From Pseudomonas frederiksbergensis (lineage in GTDB: Bacteria > Pseudomonadota > Gammaproteobacteria > Pseudomonadales > Pseudomonadaceae): a DNA stretch of 64,000 nt. The notes under the pieces are model-generated. The model was not told the origin of the DNA. It saw nothing but the letters and a program-made list of their open reading frames with translations, and made no database searches. The first letter of the stretch is position 1. The number at the start of each line of letters is the position of its first letter. The DNA is taken from assembly GCF_003732665.1 (NCBI RefSeq), contig NZ_MOBP01000005.1:186001-250000 (forward strand), written 5' to 3'. This document shows, in pieces, positions 7,567 through 16,522 of the stretch. A program made the position numbers and the translations under genes.

Positions 7567-10089
7567 ATGAATTCGTTACCTATCGATGTTGTATTGCCAG
7601 CTCTGCTCCAAGCCCTCCGAGAGCGCGACGAAGTGATCCTTGAAGCACCTCCAGGTGCGGGCAAAACCACTCGAGTACCCTTGGCGCTGCTAAACGAACC
7701 GTGGTTGGGCGACCAGAAAATCCTGATGCTCGAACCACGTCGGCTAGCAGCTCGGGCTGCGGCTGAAAGGTTGGCGAGTGAACTCGGTGAGAAGGTCGGT
7801 GAAACTGTCGGCTACCGCATCCGCCTTGACAGCAAAGTAGGGCCGAAAACGCGCATTGAGGTGGTTACCGAAGGGATTCTTGCCCGCAGGCTGCAGGAGG
7901 ATCCCTCACTTGAAGGCGTGGGCCTAGTCATCTTCGATGAGTTCCATCTCCGCAATCTTGATGCAGATTTGGCCTTGGCGCTGACGCTTAATGGGCGCGA
8001 GATGCTACGAGACGATGTCTCTCTCAAAGTATTGCTGATGTCCGCAACGCTAGAAGGTGAGCGGCTCTCTCGATTGCTCGACGATGCCCCCATTGTCACC
8101 AGTGAAGGCCGTATGTACCCGGTCACGACGATCTGGGGAGCTCCGTATCAAGCAAATGATTATCTTGACCAGCGTGTGGTTTCGACATGCTTGGATGCTC
8201 TGGAAGACCAAGTTGGAAGTCTATTGGTATTTCTACCCGGGCAGGCCGAAATACGACGAGTACATCAGTCTCTGAAAGATCGCTTGGGTGATCGAGAAGA
8301 CGTGCTGCTTTGCCCTTTGCATGGAGAGCTCGAGCTAGGCGCACAACGAGCTGCGATTAACCCACCTCCTGCAGGAAAGCGAAAGGTTGTGCTGGCCACC
8401 AACATTGCTGAGACCAGCGTGACTATCGAGGGTGTTAGAGTAGTTATCGACTCGGGACTTGAACGCGTGCCTCGATTCGACCCGCGCAGCGGAATGACCA
8501 GATTGGACACGCAGCGGATATCGAAGGCGAGCGCGACTCAACGAGCGGGACGTGCGGGTCGTCTCGAGCCAGGTGTTTGTTACCGGCTTTGGTCAGAGGC
8601 TCAGCACGATCAACTGCCATCCTACGGTACTCCTGAATTACAGCAGGCTGACCTTGCTGGGCTAGCTCTGCAACTGTCCAGATGGGGTGTCCTTCCTACT
8701 GATCTGAAATGGTTGGATGTCCCGCCTGCAGCTGCCTATTCCCAGGCCTGTGACCTTCTCCTTCGCTTGGGCGCTCTGGGTGAGGAGCGGAAGCTCACAA
8801 AGCATGGTCAAGACATGGCGGAATTGCCGGCGCATCCGCGCATAGCCCACCTGCTTCTCCGAGGTCATGCTTTTGGCCTTGGACATCTTGCATGTGATAT
8901 CGCCGCTCTTCTCGGGGAACGTGATATTCAGCGTGGAGCTGGTGCAGATATCCACACTCGCCTTGCAATCGTCTCTGGAGAGCAGCGTGCCGAGCGTTCC
9001 GAGCAAGGCGGTGCACAACGTGCTAAGCAGCTTGCCAAGCAATACCGTTCTTATCTGCGTGGCCCGATTGCCAACCCGGTGACAGATCCTGAGCATCCAC
9101 GATGGGTGGGAGCTCTATTGGCCCTCGCATACCCCGACCGTGTCGCTCAACAACGTCGTGCTGGTGGTGCTGAGTACCGTCTCGCCAATGGCCGTGCAGC
9201 CATGTTTACCGAAAGCGATGTGCTGATGAAGCATTCGTGGTTGGTGATCGCTGATCTAGGCAGTCGCCAAGGCCAACGTGAAGAGCGCATTTATTTGGCG
9301 GCGGACTTCGATGAGGAGCTGTTCAACTCAATTCTTAGGGAGCAAGTCCGTCAGGTGGATGAGCTGGACTGGGATGAGCGAGAAGGCGTGCTTAGAGCAG
9401 AGCGGCAGTTGAAGGTGGGGGAGTTAGTGCTTTCCTCCGCACCTCTGGCAAACCTTGATGACGGAGCTCGCGTCCAGGCGCTGATCAATTACATCCGGCG
9501 CAAGGGAATTGAACTCTTACCTTGGACTCCAGAATTGCGCCAGTGGCAAGCGCGTGTAGCACTTCTGCGTGATCTGGATTTGGAGAAGGGGAGCACAAGT
9601 GATTGGCCAGATCTTCGTGACCAGGTGCTTCTGGAATCTCTAGGGGAGTGGCTTGCCCCATACATCGAAAAGGTAACCAGGCTCAGCCACTTTGGTCAGC
9701 TCGATCTGTCATCAATTTTGCGCAACCTGCTTTCCTGGCCACTGCCGCAGCAACTCGATGCGCAGGCCCCCCAAACAATCGCGGTGCCCTCAGGGTCGAA
9801 TATTCGAATCGACTACAGCGAACGGCCTCCCGTACTGGCAGTGAAGCTCCAGGAATTGTTTGGCCTTGCGGACACACCGCGCATCGCCAACGGACGTCAG
9901 GTGCTCAAGCTTCACTTGTTATCGCCAGCGAGGCGTCCTGTGCAAGTCACCCAGGACTTAGCTAACTTCTGGCAGTCGACGTATGCCGAGGTTAAGAAAG
10001 ACCTCAAGGGCAGATATCCTAAGCATTTTTGGCCAGACGATCCCTTGATCGCAGAAGCCACCGCTAGGGCTAAGCCGCGAGGTACATAG
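7567..10089 (+). CDS. hrpB: Full-length ATP-dependent helicase HrpB carried by the island
   Basis: This is a complete 840-aa HrpB. Walker A is APPGAGKTT (residues 27-35), motif II is DEFH, motif VI is QRAGRAGR, and the family tail GRYPKHFWPDDP ends close to the stop. The ATG at 7567 is chosen because it follows CAGGAG and gives the usual N-terminus (MNSLPID); an upstream GTG at 7522 would add 15 residues. It is clearly homologous to, but diverged from, the chromosomal remnant at 1-1545, with AT-richer codons. The gene lies 86 bases behind the recombinase operon. Because the island destroys the 3' end of the resident hrpB, this copy probably restores the function. Its stop is only two bases from the stop of the convergent regulator gene. 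Confidence 0.95.
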   Translation: MNSLPIDVVLPALLQALRERDEVILEAPPGAGKTTRVPLALLNEPWLGDQKILMLEPRRLAARAAAERLASELGEKVGETVGYRIRLDSKVGPKTRIEVVTEGILARRLQEDPSLEGVGLVIFDEFHLRNLDADLALALTLNGREMLRDDVSLKVLLMSATLEGERLSRLLDDAPIVTSEGRMYPVTTIWGAPYQANDYLDQRVVSTCLDALEDQVGSLLVFLPGQAEIRRVHQSLKDRLGDREDVLLCPLHGELELGAQRAAINPPPAGKRKVVLATNIAETSVTIEGVRVVIDSGLERVPRFDPRSGMTRLDTQRISKASATQRAGRAGRLEPGVCYRLWSEAQHDQLPSYGTPELQQADLAGLALQLSRWGVLPTDLKWLDVPPAAAYSQACDLLLRLGALGEERKLTKHGQDMAELPAHPRIAHLLLRGHAFGLGHLACDIAALLGERDIQRGAGADIHTRLAIVSGEQRAERSEQGGAQRAKQLAKQYRSYLRGPIANPVTDPEHPRWVGALLALAYPDRVAQQRRAGGAEYRLANGRAAMFTESDVLMKHSWLVIADLGSRQGQREERIYLAADFDEELFNSILREQVRQVDELDWDEREGVLRAERQLKVGELVLSSAPLANLDDGARVQALINYIRRKGIELLPWTPELRQWQARVALLRDLDLEKGSTSDWPDLRDQVLLESLGEWLAPYIEKVTRLSHFGQLDLSSILRNLLSWPLPQQLDAQAPQTIAVPSGSNIRIDYSERPPVLAVKLQELFGLADTPRIANGRQVLKLHLLSPARRPVQVTQDLANFWQSTYAEVKKDLKGRYPKHFWPDDPLIAEATARAKPRGT

Positions 10090-10091
10090 AC

Positions 10092-10586
10092 TCAATGACT
10101 AACGGCGGACTCAGCGTCTGAATGCCAGATTTTATGGACGGTTGAAGCAGCCATCCCGAGTTTCAAAGATGTCTGCTTTTGCGTCATGCCTTCAGCTTTG
10201 CAGGCAAGCACAGCTTGAATTCTCTCGGTAGGTATCGGTCGCTTGCCGGATCTACCAGTTATTAGATTACCGCCTTCAAAATGGCTCGGTAAGCTGGAGA
10301 GCACCCCCAAGGCTTCAAGCTTTTTCATCTCTGTCTGCAGATGGGTAATGAACGCAGAGAGAGATTCTCGACGCTCGTAACTGGATGCCATCGACAACAA
10401 AGCAATGGGATCGACATCCAGTCGTGCGCTGATGCGCTCGAGCATATCCAGTGTGATGTTGGATTTCGCGTGCTCAACATTGTGCAAGTGCCGGGCTTCC
10501 ACTGCGCCGCCTAGTTGCTCTTGAGAGAGACCGCGAGCTGTCCTAGTCGAGCGTAGGATTGCTGCCAGCGTTGATCGCGAAGGCAT
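10092..10586 (-). CDS. Xre-family transcriptional regulator with second C-terminal HTH
   Basis: This 164-aa protein starts at the ATG at 10586; a TTG 42 bases upstream is less likely. The N-terminal part is a Cro/C1-type helix-turn-helix (residues ~5-60, containing ARGLSQEQLGGAVEARHLHNVE). The C-terminal part (residues ~125-160) has a second helix-turn-helix of the resolvase/Hin style, with MTQKQTSLKLGMAASTVHKIW as its core. It is convergent with the island hrpB copy and has its own upstream region. Probably a local repressor; the target is unknown. Regulation of the island recombinases or of the next cluster is possible. Confidence 0.75.
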   Translation of the reverse strand: MPSRSTLAAILRSTRTARGLSQEQLGGAVEARHLHNVEHAKSNITLDMLERISARLDVDPIALLSMASSYERRESLSAFITHLQTEMKKLEALGVLSSLPSHFEGGNLITGRSGKRPIPTERIQAVLACKAEGMTQKQTSLKLGMAASTVHKIWHSDAESAVSH

Positions 10587-10945
10587 GAGTGCTTCCCGCA
10601 AAGGGAAGGATAAGGCCACATTGATCAATTCCTATCCATGCAATATGGTGCGTGATTGAGAATTATTGGTATGATGACTACGACCGCTCCATACATGAGC
10701 TGAGGGGCAGATTACGGCTCCCTTTGATATCAGCGGTGTAGCGCCGGTTTGTCAATTTATAGGCTAAATCGCTGAAGTACGTTGCTTCCGAATCTGCGCA
10801 GGTCGGGCTGACAACGGTCTTGTGTCTTGCTCGTGCGCCAACACCTTGCCACTCGGAGTCAGCGTGAGACCTCCTATCTTCGGATGGGTTACCGGCCCGC
10901 CGTATTTCGAGCTACAGCACCGCACAACGAGGAAAAAGTCGCGAA
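10587..10945. other. Intergenic region between divergent genes
   Basis: These 359 bases lie between the Xre-type regulator (leftward) and the small unknown gene at 10946 (rightward), so promoters for both should be here. An AT-rich patch (about 10655-10680) is a plausible leftward promoter area. I see no gene, tRNA or clear inverted repeat. Confidence 0.4.
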
Positions 10946-11416
10946 ATGTTTATTACTCATGAGGCTTACTTAGACAGCGAGCCAGACTCTCTTGGCTCTG
11001 ACCGTACTGCTTGGAGAATGGTGGAGTTTGAATCTGTGAATCCTTGTTATTACGTGACCGTCCGCTTCTATGAAGGGAGCAAGCACCGTACCAAGAAGAT
11101 GATGCCAGCAGACGTGTCCATGCTGTCCGATGTGCTCGCGACACAAGATTCAAAATTCTCAGTTGAGGAGGTTCAGGTCGTGACCTCACCTCGGCTGAAC
11201 GGAAGTGATTCAGAACGCATGGAAAAACTAATTTGCCTGTTCGTCGGATACGACCAAAACGGTGAGTGCGTCTTTTCGCTTCACAAAGTTGCGAGCGGAG
11301 CTGTTTACAGCAGTGCTGCAGATATTCTCGACGCTCGTTCAGTCATCGACATTCGCATGATCTACGAGGATATGCAGATTGCTCATCCATCAGCTCAGGA
11401 ATGTGCGGAGCACTGA
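10946..11416 (+). CDS. Hypothetical protein, 156 aa, upstream of phosphoesterase
   Basis: I do not recognise the family. The 156-aa product is soluble and mixed alpha/beta, without signal peptide or membrane segment. The ATG follows an AACGAGGAAAAAG stretch that provides a ribosome site. It ends 17 bases before the metallophosphoesterase start, so the two are probably co-transcribed. Three further small genes in the same direction end at the hairpin at 13096, which suggests one transcription unit. Confidence 0.65.
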   Translation: MFITHEAYLDSEPDSLGSDRTAWRMVEFESVNPCYYVTVRFYEGSKHRTKKMMPADVSMLSDVLATQDSKFSVEEVQVVTSPRLNGSDSERMEKLICLFVGYDQNGECVFSLHKVASGAVYSSAADILDARSVIDIRMIYEDMQIAHPSAQECAEH

Positions 11417-11433
11417 ACTACACGGTGGCTCCG

Positions 11434-12162
11434 ATGAAGCTTCAAATCTATTCAGATCTGCATCTCGAGTTCGCTCGGTTCGATCCCACCCCAAGCGCTG
11501 CAGACGTGGTCATCCTCGCTGGCGACATCGATCTGAAATCACGTGGCGTGAAATGGGCTAACGAAGCGTTCCAGTGCCCGTTGATCTACATCTGCGGAAA
11601 TCATGAGTACTACGGCGGCCACACCGAGCGCACGCTCCGCAAAATGAAGGAGGCGGCAGCTCCTCATGTCCACGTTCTCGAAAACGAAGCCTTGATCCTG
11701 AACCAAACTAGGTTTTTGGCCACTACAGCATGGACAGATTACTCGTCGACCGGAGATGTCGTTGCCGCGAAACGCGTCGCCTGGGAGTGGATGAACGACT
11801 ACACCGTCATCAGAACTGATGAGAGTTACCGTCGCCTCCGTCCAGATGACTTGATCGTTAAATCCAAAGCGGCCTATGCCTGGCTCACACAGGAATTGGA
11901 TAAGCCATTCGATGGCAAAACTGTTGTAGTTACACACCATGCGCCAGCGTTGGATCACGTGGCTGATGATCTTCCCGCACACCTGATCGCAGCCTACGCC
12001 AACGATTGGCCGGAGCTTTTGGGCAAGGCGGATCTTTGGATTTACGGACATACCCACATTGCAGCGGATTTCTTAAAGCGTGGATGCCGAGTCGTTTCCA
12101 ATGCTCGAGGATATCCAAATCAACAGACTGGTTTCGATCCGGATTTTTTGATCGAGCTTTGA
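11434..12162 (+). CDS. Calcineurin-like metallophosphoesterase
   Basis: A 242-aa protein with the metal-binding signature of the calcineurin-like superfamily: DLH (Asp8, His10), GDID (Asp31), GNHE (residues 55-58), VTHHAP and GHTH. The ATG at 11434 puts the first metal ligand at residue 8, as usual for this family; a longer frame upstream overlaps the preceding gene and is rejected. Such small phosphoesterases act on phosphomonoesters, phosphodiesters or cyclic nucleotides; the substrate cannot be predicted here. They are often carried by phages and islands. It sits between two uncharacterised genes in the same direction. Confidence 0.85.
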   Translation: MKLQIYSDLHLEFARFDPTPSAADVVILAGDIDLKSRGVKWANEAFQCPLIYICGNHEYYGGHTERTLRKMKEAAAPHVHVLENEALILNQTRFLATTAWTDYSSTGDVVAAKRVAWEWMNDYTVIRTDESYRRLRPDDLIVKSKAAYAWLTQELDKPFDGKTVVVTHHAPALDHVADDLPAHLIAAYANDWPELLGKADLWIYGHTHIAADFLKRGCRVVSNARGYPNQQTGFDPDFLIEL

Positions 12163-12269
12163 TATGCAATCGGTCAGTCATGACCCTCAGCGGTCAGAAT
12201 TTCGCTGCATGTAGGCGTCGGGCTCCGCTATCGGTGTCAGCTGCACCTGAATCGAATTCGAGAAATTAC

Positions 12270-12674
12270 ATGGTTACGTTAGAAGAGATTTCCCAGCTCC
12301 TTTACGGCGCAGGGGAGGTGATGGCTGGCTGGCAGGGCACCCAGGATGAGCTGATTGCATTGGCTGTAAAAGCGTTCCCAGGGAAAGCATTTTGCGTAGT
12401 GCGGCAGTGGATTTTGATCGACCTCACAGTGACACCTGATGAAAAAGTAAAACTTACAAAGCTCGGTCTACTTCCCGCCACGCTTTACGCTCATGAGATA
12501 GTCCTGGACAGCAAAGGTCGTTTTCAACCAGCCATGTGGGTACGCAGCAATTTTGGAGTGTCCTTCACCGCAGGCTGTATGTTTGAAACTAAAAATACGG
12601 TGTACCTGCTTCATGCCGCAGGCCAAAGAAAAAAAGCTAGCTTGGCTGCCGCGTTTTCGATGTCCGCTGGGTGA
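12270..12674 (+). CDS. DUF6957-like small protein
   Basis: This 134-aa protein resembles a family found mostly in Pseudomonas (DUF6957, from memory), with segments such as FCVVRQWILIDL, LYAHEIVLDSKGRF and FETKNTVYLL. The ATG at 12270 is preferred over the far longer open frame that starts inside the phosphoesterase gene. The function of the family is unknown. It follows the phosphoesterase by about 107 bases in the same direction. Confidence 0.65.
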   Translation: MVTLEEISQLLYGAGEVMAGWQGTQDELIALAVKAFPGKAFCVVRQWILIDLTVTPDEKVKLTKLGLLPATLYAHEIVLDSKGRFQPAMWVRSNFGVSFTAGCMFETKNTVYLLHAAGQRKKASLAAAFSMSAG

Positions 12675-12723
12675 GCTGTGACTACGAAAAACACATATTG
12701 AATCGTTTTGGAGCTATGGCCGG

Positions 12724-13080
12724 ATGCTAGAAGAAATTGCAGTGGAGATCCACGGTAAGGATGTGAGTGACTTTCAGCTGAGTCGCTTGGTGCGAGCGAG
12801 CCTGCGAAAATACAGCGTGCCGATTAGTGCTTTCATCAGTGATGCTTTCATCGCTGAGGATACGTGCGTAGGTGTGTCTTTTGACCACGTAGAGAAACAC
12901 GAGGGATACCTTAAAGCAGATGGCGCCATCCTCCGGACAGGAAAAATTCACACCGTACGGAAAGAAGGGCGTTTCTGGCTGCTTGAAACACGAGAAGGCA
13001 ATTACGTAATTGGCAGCTTTCTGCGGGGTGTTGGGCGGGTGAGTTTTCTTAAGTTTTTGCGCACCGGCGAGCGTATCTGA
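12724..13080 (+). CDS. Hypothetical protein, 118 aa
   Basis: Not recognised. The product is a 118-aa mixed alpha/beta protein with no membrane segment. It lies 49 bases after the DUF6957-like gene and directly before a hairpin terminator, so it is likely the last gene of the cluster beginning at 10946. A reverse-strand frame of similar length covers the same bases but has no ribosome site and runs through the terminator hairpin. Confidence 0.5.
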   Translation: MLEEIAVEIHGKDVSDFQLSRLVRASLRKYSVPISAFISDAFIAEDTCVGVSFDHVEKHEGYLKADGAILRTGKIHTVRKEGRFWLLETREGNYVIGSFLRGVGRVSFLKFLRTGERI

Positions 13081-13095
13081 GTATTCAGTCAAAGA

Positions 13096-13118
13096 GCTCC
13101 GAAACCGTATTTCGGAGC
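13096..13118 (+). terminator. Hairpin terminator after the phosphoesterase cluster
   Basis: A perfect 9-bp stem, GCTCCGAAA / TTTCGGAGC, with loop CCGTA, starts 15 bases after the stop of the preceding gene. It is followed by CCTTCATTT, a weak T-rich tail. Confidence 0.7.
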
Positions 13119-13190
13119 CCTTCATTTGATCGGCTCTATCTTGTGATTCTCATCATCTATTGGCTGTTGCCGCGAGACTAGAGACCGGGC

Positions 13191-13407
13191 TCAGTAGCCG
13201 AACTCGCTCAACAATTTCTGCAAAAACTCGCGCCGCCTTTGCACGATTCACAGGATCAAATAGTCCCGGTCAGTGTCTCTCATCGACAGGTGTCCAGCGT
13301 CCAAAAGGCCGTGAATGTAGCCCTCAGCTTTGGCCCCTTGCTTCGAGCAATGCCTCAATGGATGTGCTTTTGTAGATGTTGCCAGCGATGAGCTGCCACC
13401 GCTTCAT
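13191..13407 (-). pseudogene. Small degraded gene, one frameshift and one stop
   Basis: On the minus strand an ATG at 13407 opens a frame starting MKRWQLIAGNIYKSTSIEAL that stops after 27 codons. Removing one base of an A run shortly before that stop restores a frame reading AEGYIHGLLDAGHLSMRDTD and on to a TGA at 13248. Past that TGA the frame stays sensible (IVQRRREFLQKLLSEFGY) to 13191. The simplest reading is a ~72-aa gene broken by one insertion and one nonsense change. The family is not recognised. Confidence 0.4.
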
Positions 13408-13971
13408 TTGACGCTATCCAACCGCGTCGTCCGAAAATTTTGGTGCGTTGATCAGTGCGTGGAAATCGTTGGGTAGGCTAGCTGTGCTCAAGTTGGGTTC
13501 TCAGAACAGTGATGTCTGAGCCGAGGCTATCATGCGCACACTCAATCGCCTGTCACTACCTGGGGCATTGGTGAACCACCTACCTGATTGGATTATTCCC
13601 CCGTTACGGCAAGCCGCTTGCGCGAAGAAGCGATTGCCTTTCTGCCGGGAAATTGCACAGGATCGCACGCCAGCTTAAATCCATTCTGACCAGCTTTTTG
13701 CATCGACTTTGACGCTGGATCTAGATGAGCGACCGGCAGAGATCGACCCAAAGCCGTTAGTCAGGACTGGTAGGAACTGACTAATAGACAGCTGTTGATT
13801 GCAGCAGAGTTCTCTTTCAATATGGTTATTTTGTACTACAACCACTTACAAGTAAAAACATTTCAGCCCTTCGTCCAAGCAATGGACAGCAATCACTCCG
13901 TTATAGTAGCCTTGAGCCATCCGCTTGCAAGTTGCCCATAACTCGCTGCACTAAACGATGATGATTAAAAT
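13408..13971. other. Gene-free region
   Basis: These 564 bases hold no convincing open frame on either strand. The last ~150 bases are AT-rich and should contain the promoter of the DUF4145 gene at 13972. It may be decayed DNA, in line with the broken genes on both sides (13191-13407 and 15063-15447). Confidence 0.4.
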
Positions 13972-14949
13972 ATGAAAGAAGAATGCATAATTAAAAGTGA
14001 TTGCCGATCTTGCAGCCGAAATACAAGGCACGAAATTATTTCTAAAGTTGAAGATAGGGATTCAGAATATTGGCGTATCAAGTTAGAGACTTGGAGTATC
14101 ATACGGTGCCTTGGTTGCCATACGTATGCATTCCATCGACGATTTGACGAGTTGGATCGAATTGAGGATGAAATAATCGAGGATTTGAAAGAGGAAAGTA
14201 CAGAGGAGGATAGTTTTTATTACCTAAATCATGTTCGAACTGATATTTATCCAAGTGTAATAAAAAACCATCGTACACTTACGCACACTGGCTCTCTACC
14301 AATACTTATTAAAACTATATATGAACAAACTCTAAAGTCTCTAACTCAGAATGCAAATGTGCTGGCTAGTATTGGATTAAGGGCATGCATTGAATCAGTG
14401 TGCAATCATTTAGAAATATCCGGGCGCAATCTTCAGCAGAGAATTGACGCTCTATTCAAGAACGGCCACGTTTCGAATGGCGAAAAAAGGCGACTACACG
14501 CGATTCGATTTCTCGGAAATGATGCTGCACACGAGATAAAAGAGCCTGAGTATCATGATATACGAGTCGCTCTGGATATCATTGAACATCTACTTAATAA
14601 TGTTTTCATACTGGAGCGTAAGGCAGGATACCTTAATACAGTAACGGAAAATTATGTTGACTTTATAAAATTATTAAAAGCATGTGCGCACAATCATGTG
14701 CCCGATAAAGCTTTTAGCCTGGCAGAGCTTTTGGGTAAACAGATAAAACTAATACCTTCGGGGCCGAGCTTTGATCAATTTGAATTACAGCTAAGTCAAG
14801 AAGTTGATTCTGGTGTTATCAAATTCTTGACAAAAAGCTCGGTTGAAATAGGTAAAGGAAAAAAAATATCGCTATATGAGATCAATGAATTGCAATTGTA
14901 TGATGATGAAGATTTTGATTTTATATTTGATGATGAAAACCCATTCTAG
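13972..14949 (+). CDS. DUF4145 protein with N-terminal zinc ribbon
   Basis: This 325-aa protein carries a DUF4145-type core (residues ~130-205): IGLRACIESVCNHLEI and, 30-40 residues on, RFLGNDAAHE. The N-terminus has two Cys pairs (CRSC at ~12-15 and CLGC at ~45-48), a probable zinc ribbon. The C-terminus is very acidic. DUF4145 is a HEPN-like helical domain common in restriction and abortive-infection genes, often attached to nucleases. Here it stands alone, with AT-rich codon use and gene-poor flanks. Function unknown; a defence role is inferred from domain and setting. Confidence 0.7.
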   Translation: MKEECIIKSDCRSCSRNTRHEIISKVEDRDSEYWRIKLETWSIIRCLGCHTYAFHRRFDELDRIEDEIIEDLKEESTEEDSFYYLNHVRTDIYPSVIKNHRTLTHTGSLPILIKTIYEQTLKSLTQNANVLASIGLRACIESVCNHLEISGRNLQQRIDALFKNGHVSNGEKRRLHAIRFLGNDAAHEIKEPEYHDIRVALDIIEHLLNNVFILERKAGYLNTVTENYVDFIKLLKACAHNHVPDKAFSLAELLGKQIKLIPSGPSFDQFELQLSQEVDSGVIKFLTKSSVEIGKGKKISLYEINELQLYDDEDFDFIFDDENPF

Positions 14950-15062
14950 AAGTATATGGCGCGGACATGATACTGGTTTGGGATAGTTGCTTATAGTAGC
15001 TATCTAAATGTTTTTAGAGCCCTATAGTGTCAGGTTTATACATTGTTCGCGACCTGGCGACC

Positions 15063-15447
15063 AACAGATTACCCTCAATAAGTGATTCGATTGTGGCGAG
15101 TCGGCTTGAGGTGTATACCCCACCGACGATGTTCGATTGATGACAAAGGTTGCCGTGGAAACGGTAGATTGGGTCTACCGGCCAGGTTTCAAGTACAGTA
15201 AAGCTGCGGTGCTCCTGCTCAACCTTTGCAAAAAAGGCGAATACACCGGAGACCTCTTTTCTATCTCTCAGCCAGAGACCACTGAGAACGTCATGAGTGT
15301 GTTGGACGCTATCAACACACGATGGGGCAGAGGCACCTTGCGGCTAGCGAGTGTGCCAACCGATCCGGACTGGGCATGCGCCGGGAGATGATGAGTCAAA
15401 GTTTTACTACCAGGGTGGATCAGCTTTGGACTGTGTACTGTAAATAG
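15063..15447 (+). pseudogene. umuC: umuC/rulB (DNA polymerase V subunit) C-terminal remnant
   Basis: Fragments of the UmuC/RulB C-terminus are visible in successive frames: SIVASRLEVY, then PTDDVRLMTKVAVETVD, GFKYSKAAVLLLNLCKKGEY and RWGRGTLRLASVPTDPDW, then MRREMMSQSFTTRVDQLW to a TAG at 15447. Two frameshifts break it: one near 15120 and a lost G in TGGGC near 15373. The N-terminal polymerase domain is absent. rulB is a well-known insertion site for Pseudomonas integrative elements, so this is probably a scar of an earlier insertion or deletion within the island's history. Confidence 0.85.
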
Positions 15448-15508
15448 TAGTAACTGGATTCCATCAAACGGGGAGGCCTCTAAGATTTTTGTGTGTCAAG
15501 AAGTTCTA

Positions 15509-16492
15509 TTAACGAAACCGCCGATCTTGACTCTCACATTCTTTCATAACCTTTTCCAACCATGTTTCATACCAATACCAAGTGGTTCCAATTTTAACTC
15601 CCAAGCCTTTTGCAGGGTGTTTCGCGTCCCAATTCTGCCACAGTAAAGTATGATCCCTCATAGTGAAACGGTTGTATCCTCCCTCCTGAACTAAATTCAC
15701 GATTTTGGAGGGCAAATGCTTCGGGCGCTCAGTTTCTTTAATTTGAATGTATTTCGTGTTCACCCCTTCAGCCATCTCAGATCCAGGTCTAATAAATTCA
15801 ATTACTTGGTCTGCTTGTCCTTTGTGATTGGCGGTCTTTGGCACGAAAAAAACGCGATAAGAGAATTTGGGGTCGTTAAATTCTTCCTCTGTGAGATTTA
15901 GATCAAACGCTGTTATGTAAGCGCGAATATTTTCAGGCAGGCCGTCTGCCTGAGAGAGTTTGTCGACCTGCTCTTTATTTAAGGACGAAAATTGAAGACT
16001 GAAAGATAGGTGTTTATCGATACCGAAGTCCTGACCAAACAAACTCTTTATCAGCTCGTTATAGTTGAGGCAGCAAGCTTGAAACCGAGCACTGAGAAAC
16101 TGGTCAATTCGAGTCGTCATTTGGTGTTCGATCTCGTGCCGAAGTCCGATCAGAAAGCGGAGATTGTTAGCAGCACTTACATCTACGGGGGACTCAGGAT
16201 GGTTCAAACATTTTTCGAGCTCCCAATATTTTATCGCGCCTTTAGCTGTTTTATCAAATCTCTTTCTCGCTCCCTCCATTCGAAAGTGTCGGTATTCCAC
16301 CCCTTTTTTTCTGTAGTAAGCGTGAAGTAAATATGTCCAGGATATCATCATCAAAACAATGAATATTTCAGACTTAAATATTAACGCCGGGTTATTGAAT
16401 ATTTGAACTGAGGCTAAAGCTGCTTCTCTTGACTTTTTGGTTAACTCGCTAGCAACTGACCCGATAGTCCGAATTCTTTTCTTAAGTGCCAT
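15509..16492 (-). CDS. DUF3644 protein, HEPN-type ribonuclease candidate
   Basis: This 327-aa protein belongs to DUF3644: ASVQIFNNPALIFKSE near the N-terminus, NNLRFLIGLRHEIEHQ at residues 109-124, ARFQACCLNYNEL, and YRVFFVPKTANHKGQAD later. Residues 118-123 (RHEIEH) fit the R-x4-H motif of HEPN ribonucleases, which cleave RNA in many toxin and abortive-infection systems. A hydrophobic stretch at ~43-58 is more likely a buried helix than a membrane segment. It lies 30 bases downstream of the small gene at 16523 in the same direction, so they probably form a two-gene unit. RNase activity is an inference from the motif. Confidence 0.8.
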   Translation of the reverse strand: MALKKRIRTIGSVASELTKKSREAALASVQIFNNPALIFKSEIFIVLMMISWTYLLHAYYRKKGVEYRHFRMEGARKRFDKTAKGAIKYWELEKCLNHPESPVDVSAANNLRFLIGLRHEIEHQMTTRIDQFLSARFQACCLNYNELIKSLFGQDFGIDKHLSFSLQFSSLNKEQVDKLSQADGLPENIRAYITAFDLNLTEEEFNDPKFSYRVFFVPKTANHKGQADQVIEFIRPGSEMAEGVNTKYIQIKETERPKHLPSKIVNLVQEGGYNRFTMRDHTLLWQNWDAKHPAKGLGVKIGTTWYWYETWLEKVMKECESQDRRFR

Positions 16493-16522
16493 GTTTGTCT
16501 CCTCTGATTTTCAAAGGTCGAA

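Noticed and set aside
12727..13125. 132-aa minus-strand frame opposite the 118-aa gene
   Set aside because: It starts inside the terminator area and would be transcribed against the cluster; the plus-strand gene fits the operon better.
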